DNA of 64,000 nucleotides from Fragilaria crotonensis (Eukaryota > Bacillariophyta > Fragilariophyceae > Fragilariales > Fragilariaceae): positions 62,001-126,000 of the forward strand of contig JAKSYS010000080.1 of the NCBI GenBank assembly GCA_022925895.1, read 5' to 3'. Shown in pieces: positions 22,370-34,771 of this stretch. A program made the translations under genes and the position numbers. The notes beneath the pieces were generated by a model. The model was given only the letters and a program-made list of their open reading frames with translations. It made no database searches and was not told the DNA's origin. The first letter of the stretch is position 1. The number at the start of each line of letters is the position of its first letter.

Positions 22370-25300
22370 TTAGGGATGTCCGATCAGAAAAGTTCTGTGC
22401 GTAGAATAATGAGTACAAGTGTACCAGGCTCGTTTTCTTCCATGGAAGAAAAGGGCATTCTACTACTAATACCTAAATACCGGTAGTAGCTAGTAGTTGG
22501 TGACATTTCACCTAGAACCGGTAGAACATTTTTCATACACCATTCAGAGTCAGTTGATTATCGATTTTTTACGACGTATTCACCGCCTGAATCACGAGGA
22601 TCAGTAAGGATTGGGTTCACTTCAACAGTACTCGCGTACGCATTTATGCGTATATGCCCTCCTACGGAGTACAGAGCTGGTGTGCTGGACTATGAATACA
22701 GTACTCCAAGCACTCTTGTTATGTACAAGTAGTACTCCAGTACTACGAGTAGTGCTGTAGTACTTTAGGTTTGTCGGCTGTTGCAGTACAAGTACCTGGT
22801 ACTACCTTGTACTTGCTGTACCCCGGTAGACTGCGACTACTGCAGAAGGCAACACGGTATTCGGCATTCCAGTGACTGTACCACAGTAGCATGGTGTCCA
22901 ATACACGGCAGGTTAGTAGTGGCATGGCTAAAAGTGACCTTGGATGGACTACAATTGGAAAGAAGACCAAGACTGGAAACCATGGCAGCAGGGTCTCTAA
23001 GGTACCATAGCCATGGCACCTAGAAGGATTTGGGATGTGAAGGATACTAAGGTTATATTGCTGCTGCACAAGCTTCTGTTGGAAGAGAAATCAAGTCTTA
23101 ATAATAGTAGCTTACAAGGAACACCCTTTTGCATTTACTTGGGACCATATTTGGAGCACTGATTGAGTATTTTTCCAATTGCTTATTGCTGAAGAATGCT
23201 AGGCATTATGAATTTTTTAATGCGTATAAAAGATAGCAGTATGAAAACCAGGAAACAATGGACGAGGTTATGTACTACTACTACTGCTGCTGTACTTGAA
23301 CACAGTTCTGCCAATGAAAGTTCAAGATATAGGTTATTAATATGTACAATTCTAATATCTTGTCAAACAGTACACATTTAACAACACCAAAATTGACAAA
23401 TATGCTGTCCCATGACTTCACCACTTGCATGACAAGCAAGTGAATGGCTCACCATGTCTGATTTGCAGTTTGGAGAACACAATGTTGGATACAAAAGCCC
23501 CTGGAAAGCAATTATGTTGCTCATAACAATTCAAAATTTGTGTCTGAAAATGAATTCTTCATTCAACTGAGGGGTGCTTTTTGGTTATCAGCACTTGCAA
23601 GCTCACAATTATTTCAAGTAAGTGGAGCTGCCGCTAAACCGGTAACACTATGTGATGATCAGATACATCATAACAAACTGCAACTGCAGTTTAAGATTGC
23701 GCATTTCACTCAGCCAGTTTACAGCTTGTGTTCAACTATCTTTACCTTTTCAACCATTGAAATGCACTCATTTTTCTGGCTGGAAACATGGTGAACAAGG
23801 AACTTGAACTGTTGCAATTAAGCCCAAAAGAGCAACAAGGCTGTGCTGGATCTATTGAAGTATTTTGTATCCTTGGCATCATATTTCTTTGTCAATCTAC
23901 TAGTCTCTGCCCCTAGTAGTTTCAGAGTAGTGAAACAAACAAACAAGAAACTATTTATGGGGCTTTCAGTACAGCATGACAACCGCACTGATGTTTCATA
24001 CTGGCTGCCGGTAGTCAATCTAACTGGCATTTTCACTGGTTTTTCAAGTGTTTTCAATTATATCACCTGGTTTTAAAAGTCATTGGGGCTTTATTACTAA
24101 ACCTGGAACTTCTTCTTGGGTGACAAGTGGCTTTGTGAAGCCTTTGTATTGGAGTGCCTGCTGCTAAACAAGTACTTCAGTACTGAAGTTCCATTCAATG
24201 ACAAGAAGTGTAAAACCATGAGATTCATTACTATATAAAAGAATTATTCACGAAATAACACTGTAGTGGTATCTATTAACTAAGGACTATAAGGAAGGTT
24301 GTAGAATTAGTAGTGAGTATTATCAATTTGATGTGGGGTATTTTTGAGATATTTTATACCACTTGGTGGTACCAAGCAAGAGTGGTGTTTTCCCCTCATT
24401 TACCTCATATCAAAATGCCACCACTGTACCACTTCCACGTGATCCCTCTTCTTCATGAGTTCTCCTGTACCAGGTGCTCTAGTAGAAGTGAGTACTTCAG
24501 TGCCCACTCCACAATACTCCAGTACCGCTTGCGAGTATTCAGTACTCCAGAGAATTTTCCTGATCTCACTGTCAGCTATGACTACTACACTTCAAAACTA
24601 ACTACCAGGTACTTCCAACTTCAAACCTGCATGGCCTTTTGCATTAAATATCAACTATGATTATGTCTGGACTTGTCACAAATAAGGAGGACTAGTATTT
24701 TGGTATAACATGTGGAAGGCATGAATTTCATACACCATAGTAAGCTGGTTGGATTAACAAAGGCAACTCAGAGACACTTATACTGAAACCATATGTTTTA
24801 GGAGCACATATCCCCTGCTACTTAACAGAGAGATCATAGAAGTACAAAATAGATTTTTAAGTAGTCGGACCAGTATCTGTATGCCAGCAAGCAACACACA
24901 GCATCAAGGATTGTTTTGAGAGGCTATGTGTGGAAATCATGATTATTAGGCTCGAAGATGCTGGATTCACAAAGGGTTGTGTGAAAGTGGTGAGGCTATT
25001 GATGGCAACTCAGTGGCACTGATGACAATACAACCAAATATTTCATGAGCTTACACCTGCTGGTGCTGCAATTTAACAGAGAGCAGGAGGCACACAATAA
25101 CGTGTTTTTCTAGGTACCACTGGTGGGACCAATGTACCTGAGCCAACATAATCTGCATGTTGTTATGAATTGCTCATCAATGCACCACAGGGAATGGCTC
25201 ACTGACATTTGAATTAGTCTCAGAGAAACACATTTAAAAACAAAACAAAAAAATCTGAAAGTATCCACACACCTAATTGAGAAGGAGCGAGCACACAATT

Positions 25301-26311
25301 GACAGAACTTAAAAGGAGCAGGTGCTATTTTCACACAGAACAAATCAGCAGGAGGGAGATGGGTGGAGGGCTGCAGGTCAAATTACCGTCAAGGAAACCC
25401 TCTTCAAAACAGTCATTTTCAAGAGAATGACTGCTGGTAAGTGTGATTGATTCTGGAATCATCTTTTGTTTGAACACTGGCTGGTTCTTGGGAGGCAGGA
25501 GGTTGCCTCAAACATGATTGAGCTTTGAAAACATGTATGAAACATAAACACCAGATTGGTGTTAGATTTCTCAGGTATGTGAAAAATGAAGACCATATTG
25601 GTGTAAGGTCTACCAGGAAAGCATCATGGGGTATGTCTTCACAATTAAATGTATTGTGTGGAATGTGCAGGGAAATTCTTGTTATCTTATTGAAATGCTT
25701 AACTGGCTCTCACCTTTGATTGATTATGACTTAGAATGTAATGTAAAGAAACAAATAATTCATAATTCACAATCCTGCAAAGAAGCTGAGGAAGGGCATC
25801 GAGTTAAAAGGAGGGGTAAATAAAGTACTATTCTATAATAGGAGTAATTGCGGCTACCACTTGTACACGTAGTAGAGGGGAGTGCTACCTAGCAGTTTCA
25901 TAGTACTTACGCACACGCGTACTTTTAAAATTCGCGACACTCTTCACGGGGTGGTATATTAAAAGTGGTATCAAAAGTGAGAATGAGAGGAGTGCAAGTA
26001 CTACGTACTACAGTACTCGTGTAAAGACCATATTCTCCAACCCACTCCGTACTTAATAACACGCACTGCTGTACTTGCGCTACGTGTAGGTAATAAATGA
26101 CGTGCTTTGCCTACAAAGCACTGGCGTACGAGAACGCCGTGCTCCGGTACGAATTGTGAGCATTCTTGTACTGTTGTACGCGATGAGGATGAAGATTGCT
26201 ACTGTGCAGTCCGTGACAGAAAGTGAGTACGTACGGTTCGTGCCAGCTTGCAAACTGCGAACCGGTCACTGAAGAATTCTAGAGATTGACAAATGCAATG
26301 GGAGATATCAA
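22370..26311. other. Long region without a supported gene
   Basis: Nearly 4 kb between two related satellite arrays. Open frames are short (at most 115 codons), lack family motifs and overlap on both strands. 22420-22830 and 25850-26230 are rich in GTAC palindromes. 23-25.8 kb is moderately AT-rich and might be a decayed mobile element, but nothing identifies one. Confidence 0.5.
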
Positions 26312-26575
26312 GACTGAAAATGTCTTCAGAAATTTTAAGTAGAATTAAGAAGACTGAAAATGTCTTAAGAAAGTTTAAGAAGAATTAAGAAGACTGAAAA
26401 TGACTTAAGAAAATTTAAGAAGAATTAAGAAGACTGAAAATGTCTTAAGAAAGTTTAAGAAGAATTAAGAAGATGAAAATGTCTTAAGAAAGTTTAAGAA
26501 GAATTAAGAAGATGAAAATATCTTAAGAAAGTTTAAGAAGGTCGGAAATTACTTAAGAAGATTTAAGAAGGTCCA
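26312..26575. repeat. 40-bp satellite array 2 (TTAAGAAG family)
   Basis: About six tandem copies of a 40-bp unit starting GACTGAAAATGTCTTAAGAA and ending GAATTAAGAA. Early copies are full length, two have lost one base, and the last are truncated. It shares decamers and the GACTGAAAATG segment with array 1. Confidence 0.95.
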
Positions 26576-27133
26576 TGGAAAAAATCAGAATCGATATCAA
26601 AGATTCCATTGAAAACTTCGGAGTATCTACATGTTTTCCTTGAAGCAATCCGTGAAGAGTTTTGGATGTCTATGTTCGGATCGTGACCAATGCAGAAACT
26701 ATAATAAGATTTCTGAGCATGCTTCCACGCGAAATGTCAGAGAAACGTTACATGTTAGATGCTAGTTGCAATCTACTGTACCTCGTACGAAGCAAAATCG
26801 TCTAAATAGCGAAAGTCAATTTGAGATTTCTCAAGCGGAGGAGTACTCGAGTACTGTACGGTATTACAGTACTTGCCGAACTCGGCGAGTGGTTTTTTAT
26901 GTGATGGAATTCGGTATGACTGCCAATGGAAGATTGATCCTATGTTCGATTCTCCGTTATCAGACAGTTAAGACGATATTCCGGAACCTCCTGGTACCTG
27001 GTACATGTACCATAAAACCTGCCGGACTAGCGGTAGTGTCATACTTGTACTGGAGGAGTACAAGTACACGCACACGGCGACGCCGATGATTCATATGCAT
27101 ATTTGTTGAGATGAATTGAGAATTGAGACATAT

Positions 27134-27165
27134 CGACATTTCGACATTTCGACATTTCGACATAT
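27134..27165. repeat. 8-bp microsatellite CGACATTT
   Basis: Three perfect CGACATTT units and one variant (CGACATAT) in tandem, about 200 bp upstream of the GRASP start codon. Confidence 0.9.
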
Positions 27166-27366
27166 CCCAGCGCCAACCTCCCAGCTGTCACCGCCTGTCG
27201 TGTCTGTTCTCCGCATCTCCCAACTGCCATCCTGGATCCTGGCACCTGGCAGTGCTGAAAGTTCTTGACAATACAAGCACTCAGCATTCAGCATACACGT
27301 ATTCGCACTAAGTTCTCCAGTAAAGGTACCAGTTAACTATTACAAAGGAACGAACATACTGGAAGG

Positions 27367-28485
27367 ATGGGAAACTCCAGTTCCCAACACGAGGACGAAT
27401 ATGATAGATTCGATGGTGTGGAAACTCTAGGGTATCGAGTGCTGGGTGTCCAGCCATCATCACCGGCTAGCAAAGCAGGCCTCGTCTCGTTCTTTGATTT
27501 CTTGGTGGGAGTCAATGGAGTGATGTTGCTAGGTAGCGGGGAGGATCTGGAGGAAGGCGACGAATACGACGATGTTGATCTACCAGCGTTGCTGCGAGAT
27601 AACATAGGAAAGGAACTGGAGTTGCGTAAGTTTGGCATGGACGCACTGATCCACATGATTCATCTCAACCACAACTCACAATTACATTCAATTGCGTTCA
27701 ATTCAATCTAAAATTTTGAATCAGTTGTCTACAATATCAAATCGCAAGAAACGCGACTCGTGACACTCATTCCCTCAGACGCGTGGGGTGGCGCGGGACT
27801 GCTTGGCGTTACCATTCGTTTGGACAATTACGGCGGTGCCGACGAGCGATTGATTCGTGTACTAACAGTGGAACACAATTCCCCAGCCGCCATTGCGGGA
27901 CTAGTTCCAGAACAGGACTATCTGCTGGGTACTGTGGGCGAATCCTTGGATGATACACAGTCATTGGCGAATCTGCTCGCCGTTCACGTAGATCGTGTGC
28001 TGGAATTTTATGTCTACAACACCAATTCTGATGTTGTTCGAGTAGTACCCTTGATGCCCACATGGAGTTGGGGTGGCAAGGGATTGCTGGGAGCCGAAGT
28101 AGGAACTGGCTACCTGCACCGTTTGCCGCACTCAGCGCGGAACACATCTGGATCATCCGTGGCAAGAAAAATTCGATACGTTCAAAGCAAGCGCGACGAG
28201 TCGAGTGAGAACGAAAAGCCTGGAAATTTGGAACATGAACCTCAGCTTGAATTAGAGACTGAAGAGGGTGCCCCTGGTACCCTTGCATCTCCGGAGGACG
28301 TCTCCGACATGTCGAGTGGCAAGACTCCACTAACGCCGGGAGCTGATCGTGGCTCGGCGACGAGCCTCTTTGTGGAGGAAACGACGGAACTAGAAGCGTT
28401 ACAAGGAGTAGCGAAGCAAATCGGTGCCGCTGAGCTTTTCTCCGGGCCACCACCTCCAGATGAGGAGGACGTGGATCTACGGTAA
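27367..28485 (+). CDS. GRASP: Golgi reassembly stacking protein (GRASP), two exons
   Basis: Golgi matrix protein that tethers cisternae through tandem PDZ-like GRASP domains on the cytosolic face. Exon 1 is 27367-27625; the intron 27626-27724 (99 nt, GTAAGT to CAG) has phase 1; exon 2 is 27725-28485, giving 339 residues. The start MGNSSS fits N-myristoylation at Gly2, as in known GRASPs. PDZ1 covers about residues 15-110 (GYRVLGVQPSSPASKAGL). Across the splice junction the reading LVYNIKSQETR then PSDAWGGAGLLGVTIR is the hallmark of the family and proves the splice. PDZ2 covers about 105-200 (VEHNSPAAIAGL, then WGGKGLLGAEVG). The C-terminal third is acidic, Ser/Pro-rich and disordered, a probable phosphoregulatory tail. 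Its 3' end faces SF3B4, 127 bp away. Confidence 0.93.
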
Positions 28486-28612
28486 ACCAGTCGCCTCAGG
28501 AAAGACATGTGAGATACCATCGATTATAGACTATCATCTAATGGGGTGTGAATACCATTTAGCGTAACAACGCTCCGAAATAGCATAAATCCCGACAGAA
28601 TGATATCAACTG

Positions 28613-29520
28613 TTACATCATGGGTGGAGGAGGAGGCGGCGGTGGTGGTGGGGGAGGAGGTGGAATATTAGGTGGCGTGGGCATGAATTGGGAGAAAGAG
28701 TGGTGGTGGTGGGGAGGAGGTGGCGGTGGGGAGGAGGAGGAAAATTCCTGCTTGAGGTAAAGGGGAGGGATCGGCGGAAGGGACGGAGGAGGAGGTGGAA
28801 TTATGGCGGTAGAGGAACCTGCGAATTGCGTATTCGGCTTGAAATTTGTGAACGACAGTGATGTCTCCTTTAGCTGCGCTTGTCGTTGTGCTGCCAGCAT
28901 TCGTTCCGCACGACTCCCATGTCGCTCCGATGCTTTGCCCACGGCATCTCCACCATCTGCAGTATCCTTCTTGAAAGCGTATTGAACTGTAATTTGTCTG
29001 TTTCCCAAGAACTGGTTGTGCATGCAATCAATGGCCATGTCCGATGCTTCAAAGGAATCATAAGCAACGAAGCCAAATCCCTTGCTCTCATTTGTGTCTT
29101 CATCTCTTGCAATCTTTGGCGATCGGATAAGAGTTCCAAATGCTGAGAAGGTATCGTAGAGGAGCGCCTCGTCAACGTCATTTGGATCTAAATTTCCAAT
29201 ATACAAATTGGCCCCCACGTCCCTGGATAGTTCTGACTTGCTGTTCAAGGAAGACTTACTAACCCGAATCGGTCGTCCGTATAGCTTTATCATGTTCAGA
29301 ATGGTCATGGCGTAGTCGGCATCCAAAACGTCAATAAACTCTACGAAACCATATCCGTTGTGTTGTTGTGTCATTTTGTCCTTAGGCATGTGAACCGATT
29401 GGACTCTGCCCACTTGTGTAAACAGCTCCATAATCATTTGTTCAGTACATTGCGGATCGAGATTCCCACGTAGCAAGTAGCATCTTGGTTGCGATGTTCG
29501 ATTTGGGTTAGCGACGCCAT
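28613..29520 (-). CDS. SF3B4: Splicing factor SF3B4 (SAP49/Hsh49), one-base break near start
   Basis: U2 snRNP SF3b component with two RNA-recognition motifs, acting in nuclear branch-site recognition. The long frame starts without an ATG at 29569, but the true start is the ATG at 29520. It reads [19 protein letters not shown], matching the family's conserved N-terminus (ERNQDATVYVG). To join the long frame (NLDPQCTEQ onward) one G must be restored in the CCC run (plus strand) at 29465-29467. With it the CDS is 303 codons (302 residues). RRM1 covers about residues 14-90 (GYGFVEF), RRM2 about 102-180 ([20 protein letters not shown]), followed by a Gly/Pro-rich tail ending in a polyproline run. 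The break is most simply an assembly error, since this gene is normally essential. A pseudogene cannot be excluded. Confidence 0.92.
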
Positions 29521-29569
29521 GTTTCTGTTGCTGTTGCTTGTTGTTGTCGATTCCGCGCCTGCAGGTCAA

Positions 29570-30477
29570 TCGAAATGTGAACGATACCTCTGCTCTTGAG
29601 CCTCGAAACTGTTCCGTGTCCTGCTCCTAGTTTGTGCTTGGTGCGCAATGAACTCTCGCTTGACGCGTTATTAGAGAGTTAGTTTAATGGCTGGCAATGG
29701 CCTTAGAGACGTTGAGACAATGAATGGTTGAAGCTTTAGCGCTTTGATGAGCACACTGAACACTCGCATGCATAATTACAATTTTTTCAGGTGTTGGTAC
29801 GAACTTTTCATTCAGGCATCATCATCATCTCCTGACACCGCAGTTGAAGTACTAGTACTTGTACTCGTACGAAACAAGTACAAGTATGCGACCCCGCAGC
29901 CCGCAGACCGCAGACCACAGATCTCCGTACTTGTACTGGAGCACTCAGTACAGTAGTAGTATGCATACACCAGCAAGCAGAGTACGAGTACTGGTACCAG
30001 CTACAATTCGACGTAATACAGTATGACGTACAATATGACGTGCCTTCCACCTTCCATCGCTTTCTTTTTTTTTTCCGAATGATAAAAGCAGGCGCATGCA
30101 CACCTCGGACGGTACTGTAGATCTGTAGTACCTGGTACTGCAGTATGCTTGAACTTGTTCTCCAGTAGACGAGTGGTCCAGTACTTGTACTCCCTACGCC
30201 TGGTACAGTTGTACTCGACGAATCATTCGCACGGTACTGTACATGGTTTTCAACCGGTAGAGTCACCCACCTGGTAATGGTAATGGGACGAGCTACCAGT
30301 AGTACGTAGTCGTACTTGTACCAGGTATGTCATACAGCGAAACTAAAAAACTGAACCAGCAACAGAAGAACCAAGCTGAAATCGACACATCATACTCTTC
30401 TACTAGAATATACTGTAACGTTGAGACGCCGGAATCCGGAGTACTCCAGAGCGCAGATCGTTAGGCTATAGCACACC
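29570..30477. promoter_or_regulatory. Bidirectional intergenic region rich in GTAC palindromes
   Basis: Divergent promoter space between SF3B4 and the membrane-protein gene. 29830-30330 is packed with AGTACTTGTACT, GGTACC and GTAGTAC motifs. No gene is supported. A regulatory role is inferred from position only. Confidence 0.4.
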
Positions 30478-31362
30478 ATGTCAAGAGACCCGCTGAACAT
30501 CGTCAGGAACCCACCATCGTCTGTCGTCAAAATACATGGAACCTCACGCGATGACGTCAACGGCCAGTTGGGAATTGCAATGCAATTCAACGCAGAGCGT
30601 GGCCGTTATATCGTTCATTTTGTGAATACCCAAACCACCATGGCAATCAAACCAGACAATATTGTTAAGGCAAGCACAATTGAAACGTATCAAGCGCAGT
30701 TCCAACAGATTCGCAAGGACCCGACTGTCAGACGACAGATCACGCACTATTATAACACGGCACAGACAAAATTGGGTTTCAAGCCAGAATATGCCGGAGG
30801 AGCTATAGCTGTCGCATTCCTTGCTCTCATCTATTTTATCGGGTTCTCGAAAACTTTAATGATCTTATCCATGATCATGATGGTCGCCTTGATTGTTGGA
30901 CCTGACGTTGCCAACGGAATGTCGCCAAGGCTTGTTGTGCAACATTTTCCTCGTCGATGTCGGGAAACGATTGAACAGTCGGCGCCCTTTACTCGGGGTC
31001 GCTTGACAGACCCAATTGCCGCCGGGATCGTCATTTTCATGTTGCTTCTCGCCGGGATTTCCGTGTTCCTTTCTCCCAAAAGACCCGCGACAGCATCCGC
31101 TGCATTCCCATCGTCATCGTCGCCACTGATGGACGATGGCACGCCCAGGGACTTGAGTGGCACAGCCGATTACGACAGTTATGAATCTCCGCCACCGACA
31201 GCTTCCAAACCAAGCTTCGGATTTGCTCAGGCAATGTCTGCATTCGTCATTTATCGAACAGTGTCAGAGCTGGGTAATGACGGCACTGGATTTTCTCTCC
31301 AACTCGCCATTGTGAATGCCAAGCAAATGGATACGATGAAGATGGGATTGCTTGCTTTTTAG
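30478..31362 (+). CDS. Membrane protein of unknown function
   Basis: A single exon of 294 codons starting with ATG at 30478. The N-terminal about 90 residues are soluble (MSRDPLNIVRNPPSSVVKIH, with a GIAMQFNAERGRYIVHF beta-rich stretch resembling a small barrel). Residues about 100-140 form two closely spaced hydrophobic helices (GGAIAVAFLALIYFIGF and LMILSMIMMVALIVG). A third lies at about 180-200 (AAGIVIFMLLLAGISVFL). The C-terminal part is Ser/Pro/Ala-rich and probably cytosolic. No family is recognised; it may be specific to diatoms. Its upstream region is shared with SF3B4. Confidence 0.7.
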   Translation: MSRDPLNIVRNPPSSVVKIHGTSRDDVNGQLGIAMQFNAERGRYIVHFVNTQTTMAIKPDNIVKASTIETYQAQFQQIRKDPTVRRQITHYYNTAQTKLGFKPEYAGGAIAVAFLALIYFIGFSKTLMILSMIMMVALIVGPDVANGMSPRLVVQHFPRRCRETIEQSAPFTRGRLTDPIAAGIVIFMLLLAGISVFLSPKRPATASAAFPSSSSPLMDDGTPRDLSGTADYDSYESPPPTASKPSFGFAQAMSAFVIYRTVSELGNDGTGFSLQLAIVNAKQMDTMKMGLLAF

Positions 31363-31801
31363 TATTTACAATCTTCTTAGGCCGTTCTTGGCGTGATTGT
31401 TGGGCACATGGGCACACTTTGAGGGTTGGTTTGAGGATTCTATTACTCGCATCTGCACTGTGTGGTCTGTCATGTTGGTGTTGGGTTGAGGCATCCATTA
31501 TATATATCACGTCTCCACTTCATGATCAACTTATGGTGGTGTTCTAAAAAGTGCACATCAAGATCACAGTTAATTTGGAGCAGTACCGTTTGTTCCAACG
31601 CAATTTGTCTCTCTTGTCTGTGTATTCAGATTAATACAGTAACAGCACTCTTCATGCTATATCGGTGTATTAGCACACCAGAATACGAAGTAGTATGCAC
31701 AGTACTCTGTACTCTGTAGTACCCTGGGTGGTATCGCAACATCGCGACAGGAAACCTACGAGTTATATTTGTCTCTATGTACTGGTATCTGGTATCTATG
31801 T
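31363..31801. other. Intergenic flank of a small hAT element
   Basis: No gene seen. The stretch ends with the 8-bp target duplication ATCTATGT at 31794-31801. Confidence 0.5.
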
Positions 31802-32443
31802 CAAGGGTGGCAACGCTAGGTTTAACTCAAGTAGGTTTAACTAGGTTTGAACCTAAAACCTAGATTTCATTTGAGACGAATAATTTAGGTTTTTGGTTTA
31901 ACTCAAGGGTTTAGGGTTACGGGTTATGAGTTACGAGTTACTTTAAGTCTTTACGGGTTTGGTTACAGCGAATGAGCGAGTAACATAAGCGAACTAGCAG
32001 CTATGACAATCGGCAAGGAAGATAAAAGAATGAGGTCCAAACAAAGTTGAGGAATGCCTTGGTTGCCATATGACTGTGGAGAAGGTGGTCTGCAGAAAGT
32101 CCAACCATGCTGCATTTGAAGATTGTATGTTTGAGGAATCTGGTTGACAGCAGGGTGTACTACTCATGAGCAGCAGAGGAGGATCAAGCCATCAGATTGG
32201 TAGTGCTGGGTAAGGTATAATGATGGATTAAGCTGTACCAGGCAACTGTTACAGCTACGGTAGATAGACTGTGCGAGAGGTGAGACTTGAGACTCTTCCC
32301 AGTGCACCTTTACATAGTAGTATAGTACATCGGGTACAGTGGCCGGTAGATTAGGTTTGGAATTTAGGTTTAGCTAGGTTTAACTAGGTTTAAACCTAAA
32401 CCTAAAATTGAAAAAAATAAAAATTAGGTTTTTGCCACCCTTG
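31802..32443. mobile_element. Non-autonomous hAT-type element (MITE) with 8-bp target duplication
   Basis: A 642-bp segment starts CAAGGGTGGCAA and ends with the exact reverse complement TTGCCACCCTTG. It is flanked on both sides by ATCTATGT (31794-31801 and 32444-32451), an 8-bp duplication characteristic of hAT transposons. Both ends carry clusters of subterminal TAGGTTTAAC/AACCTAAA motifs, on the left at about 31814-31930 and on the right at about 32350-32430. There is no coding capacity inside, so a transposase must be supplied from elsewhere. The perfect TIR and TSD imply a fairly recent insertion. Confidence 0.92.
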
Positions 32444-32451
32444 ATCTATGT

Positions 32452-34771
32452 ATACTCACCCATACACTGACTAGGAAGGACTTGCTGCAGAGTTTTGCAA
32501 TAGCAAAGCGAAACTCTATGATGAGAAATATCTCACTTTCCCCAACCCCAATGACCTGGTGATGATAATTGTACTGCACACCAGCAAGCATCCCCAAGTT
32601 TTGGAATGTTTGGACTGGTGGAAAAATTGCCAGTGGATTGCAATGCATACTGGATGGAAAAATTGCCCAAAGGGATGCCCAGCATCTTCAAGATATGAAA
32701 GGAGAGTGGTGGGCCAACAGTGTTGTTTGAAGCAGCACTATGTGATTATAATTTGTGCTCCTGGCATTCATAGTTCAAAACATGCTGGGTTGGTAAATTT
32801 TGTATACATTCTAAATCCTCTCCTTTGTATTCTTGTTTGAATCATTGGTTGAGGAAACTCTACCTGCTTTTACTAATGTAATGCTGGAGATCAGCATATC
32901 ACATAAAACACAAACTCAAAACTTCTTCTCGTTTTTGTGATTTTTTTTAGCTTAGGAGGCCAATGGCTACAGCAAACAAATGAAACTAAAATCATGGTGC
33001 TTACAGGTGTACTTTGGACAGCAATTTATGTTTCCTATCGTGACACGGATAGCAGTCGTAAAAGAAATGAGTCATATAAAGTTGTTGTGTACAAAAACAT
33101 GCATGGACTTGTACGGTTGTCATGCAGTGCAGTTGTCTCTTTTGCCCACAGGACTTTGTCGCATCGTACGTCGAATTACAATTTCTCTTACCAAGAGCAA
33201 AGCGACAGGAAACCCCAAAGAAATGCTGGACAAACATGTCGCGTGGCCTCTTAAAAGAATTGCAGGCACTCATTGGTGCCTTAGCATTGCACTACCATTT
33301 GCCGTCTCTGACAAAGCGAGGAGCGTCTTAATGGGGAGCCGCAATTAAAAATTGACTTCCAAAGCCTATGGGTGCGACAAGAATGGTGTGCAGAGCCTGA
33401 ATTGATCAGCCACCTATGGTTGATTAGCTAGTTTGTGCTTGGGCAGCATAACAAATTCAAGGGGATGTATACACTGTCATTGTAGGCAGAACCAAATGGT
33501 GCAAGTAGCTCTCTTGCCCAATGATTCACAAATATTCATTACACTGTCACAACAAGAGGCTCCTTGTCAAACGAAATGATATTGAAAACAAAATCGCATC
33601 ACTCAAACATCTGACGAGTTGCAAAGTAATGAATATCGACATCACAGCAACATAAATAATCAATAAAGTATGGAGCTCACAGCGTCTTCATCGTCTGATG
33701 CAACACTAATTCTCAGATATGGTAGCAGCAATGAATCCTTTATGCCGGAGGTTCACAATCATCTTCCAAGTTCACCAGCAGCAGGTCAACAACAACAAAA
33801 TGCTATTCAGCAAGGCTGGGAACTGTGAAGTGGCTTCGTCTTCTTTGCGAATCGCTCTGGTCACCTAGATTTTTGTGAATGCTCAGAATGTCAGAGCATT
33901 GTAAGACATCATTCTTAGTATATGGCTGTCTTTACATATACCTTCAGTGGTGCAATATGTTGAAGTTGCTGCCAACAACATTGTGATTGGGTGGTGACCA
34001 ACATTTGAATTCGACAAATACCACACCTTCAGATGCACTCAAATTCAATCTGAAAACCAGTAGGGCATGTACTCCGGTGTCTTCAATAGACGATGTGAAC
34101 GTGTTGTTATGCTGGTCTTCAAAAGCATTCGGCTTCACAAAACAAAGGTGTCCTTTTTCCTTTTGCAGGGACGTTTTGTAGCCATAAGGACGCCTTAACG
34201 CAAAATCGACTCCAATGTTCTTTGTTTGAGAAGTTTTGTGCTCTGTCCTGTATTCTGTTCATAGTTATCTACCAAGGTAGACTGATAGAAAAGTTAAAAG
34301 GGATTTTTGTAAAATTTTCCCTTTCACAGATACTCTAACAACATATAGTAATTTGTGTATGATAGATGGTGCAGTCGTTCTGCTGATTTGTCTTTTGCGT
34401 CATACGAATACTGCGAGCCCGGAAAATAACACCCGACTTGAACGACTCCGATCAGGCCGTGAATATTTCGCAGCATCGTTCACTCTCGCATGTTTCGCGT
34501 GTCGTCTATGCATACTATCTTGCTTTAAGTTTGGAGCAATACCGAAGACGTCAAGGCAGAGGGCATAGCACCATCGTAGCATCAAATGAACCAATGAAAT
34601 CAACGAGTTCAACTTACTTTCGAACATTGGAAAATACTCATTTCATCGACATCCTAAGAATTTCCTTCTGCAAGTTTCTATCCCTTGATCATTGAGCACC
34701 TGAACCCGTGATTGTCTGTGTGCGTTGCCCATGCTATTGCGTGACGATTGGGATTTAACATCAAACGATCT
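32452..34771. other. Region without a supported gene
   Basis: Frames up to about 120 codons occur (for example 32980-33348 on the plus strand) but have no recognisable domains, and overlap others on both strands. Immediately upstream of 34772 the sequence serves as the 5' region of the HA-repeat gene. Confidence 0.5.

Noticed and set aside
28622-28800. G-rich stretch as a G-quadruplex or repeat feature
   Set aside because: It is simply the polyproline-coding tail of SF3B4 read on the other strand.
32980-33348. 122-codon plus-strand frame as a gene
   Set aside because: Overlapping frames on both strands, no domain, and atypical composition.
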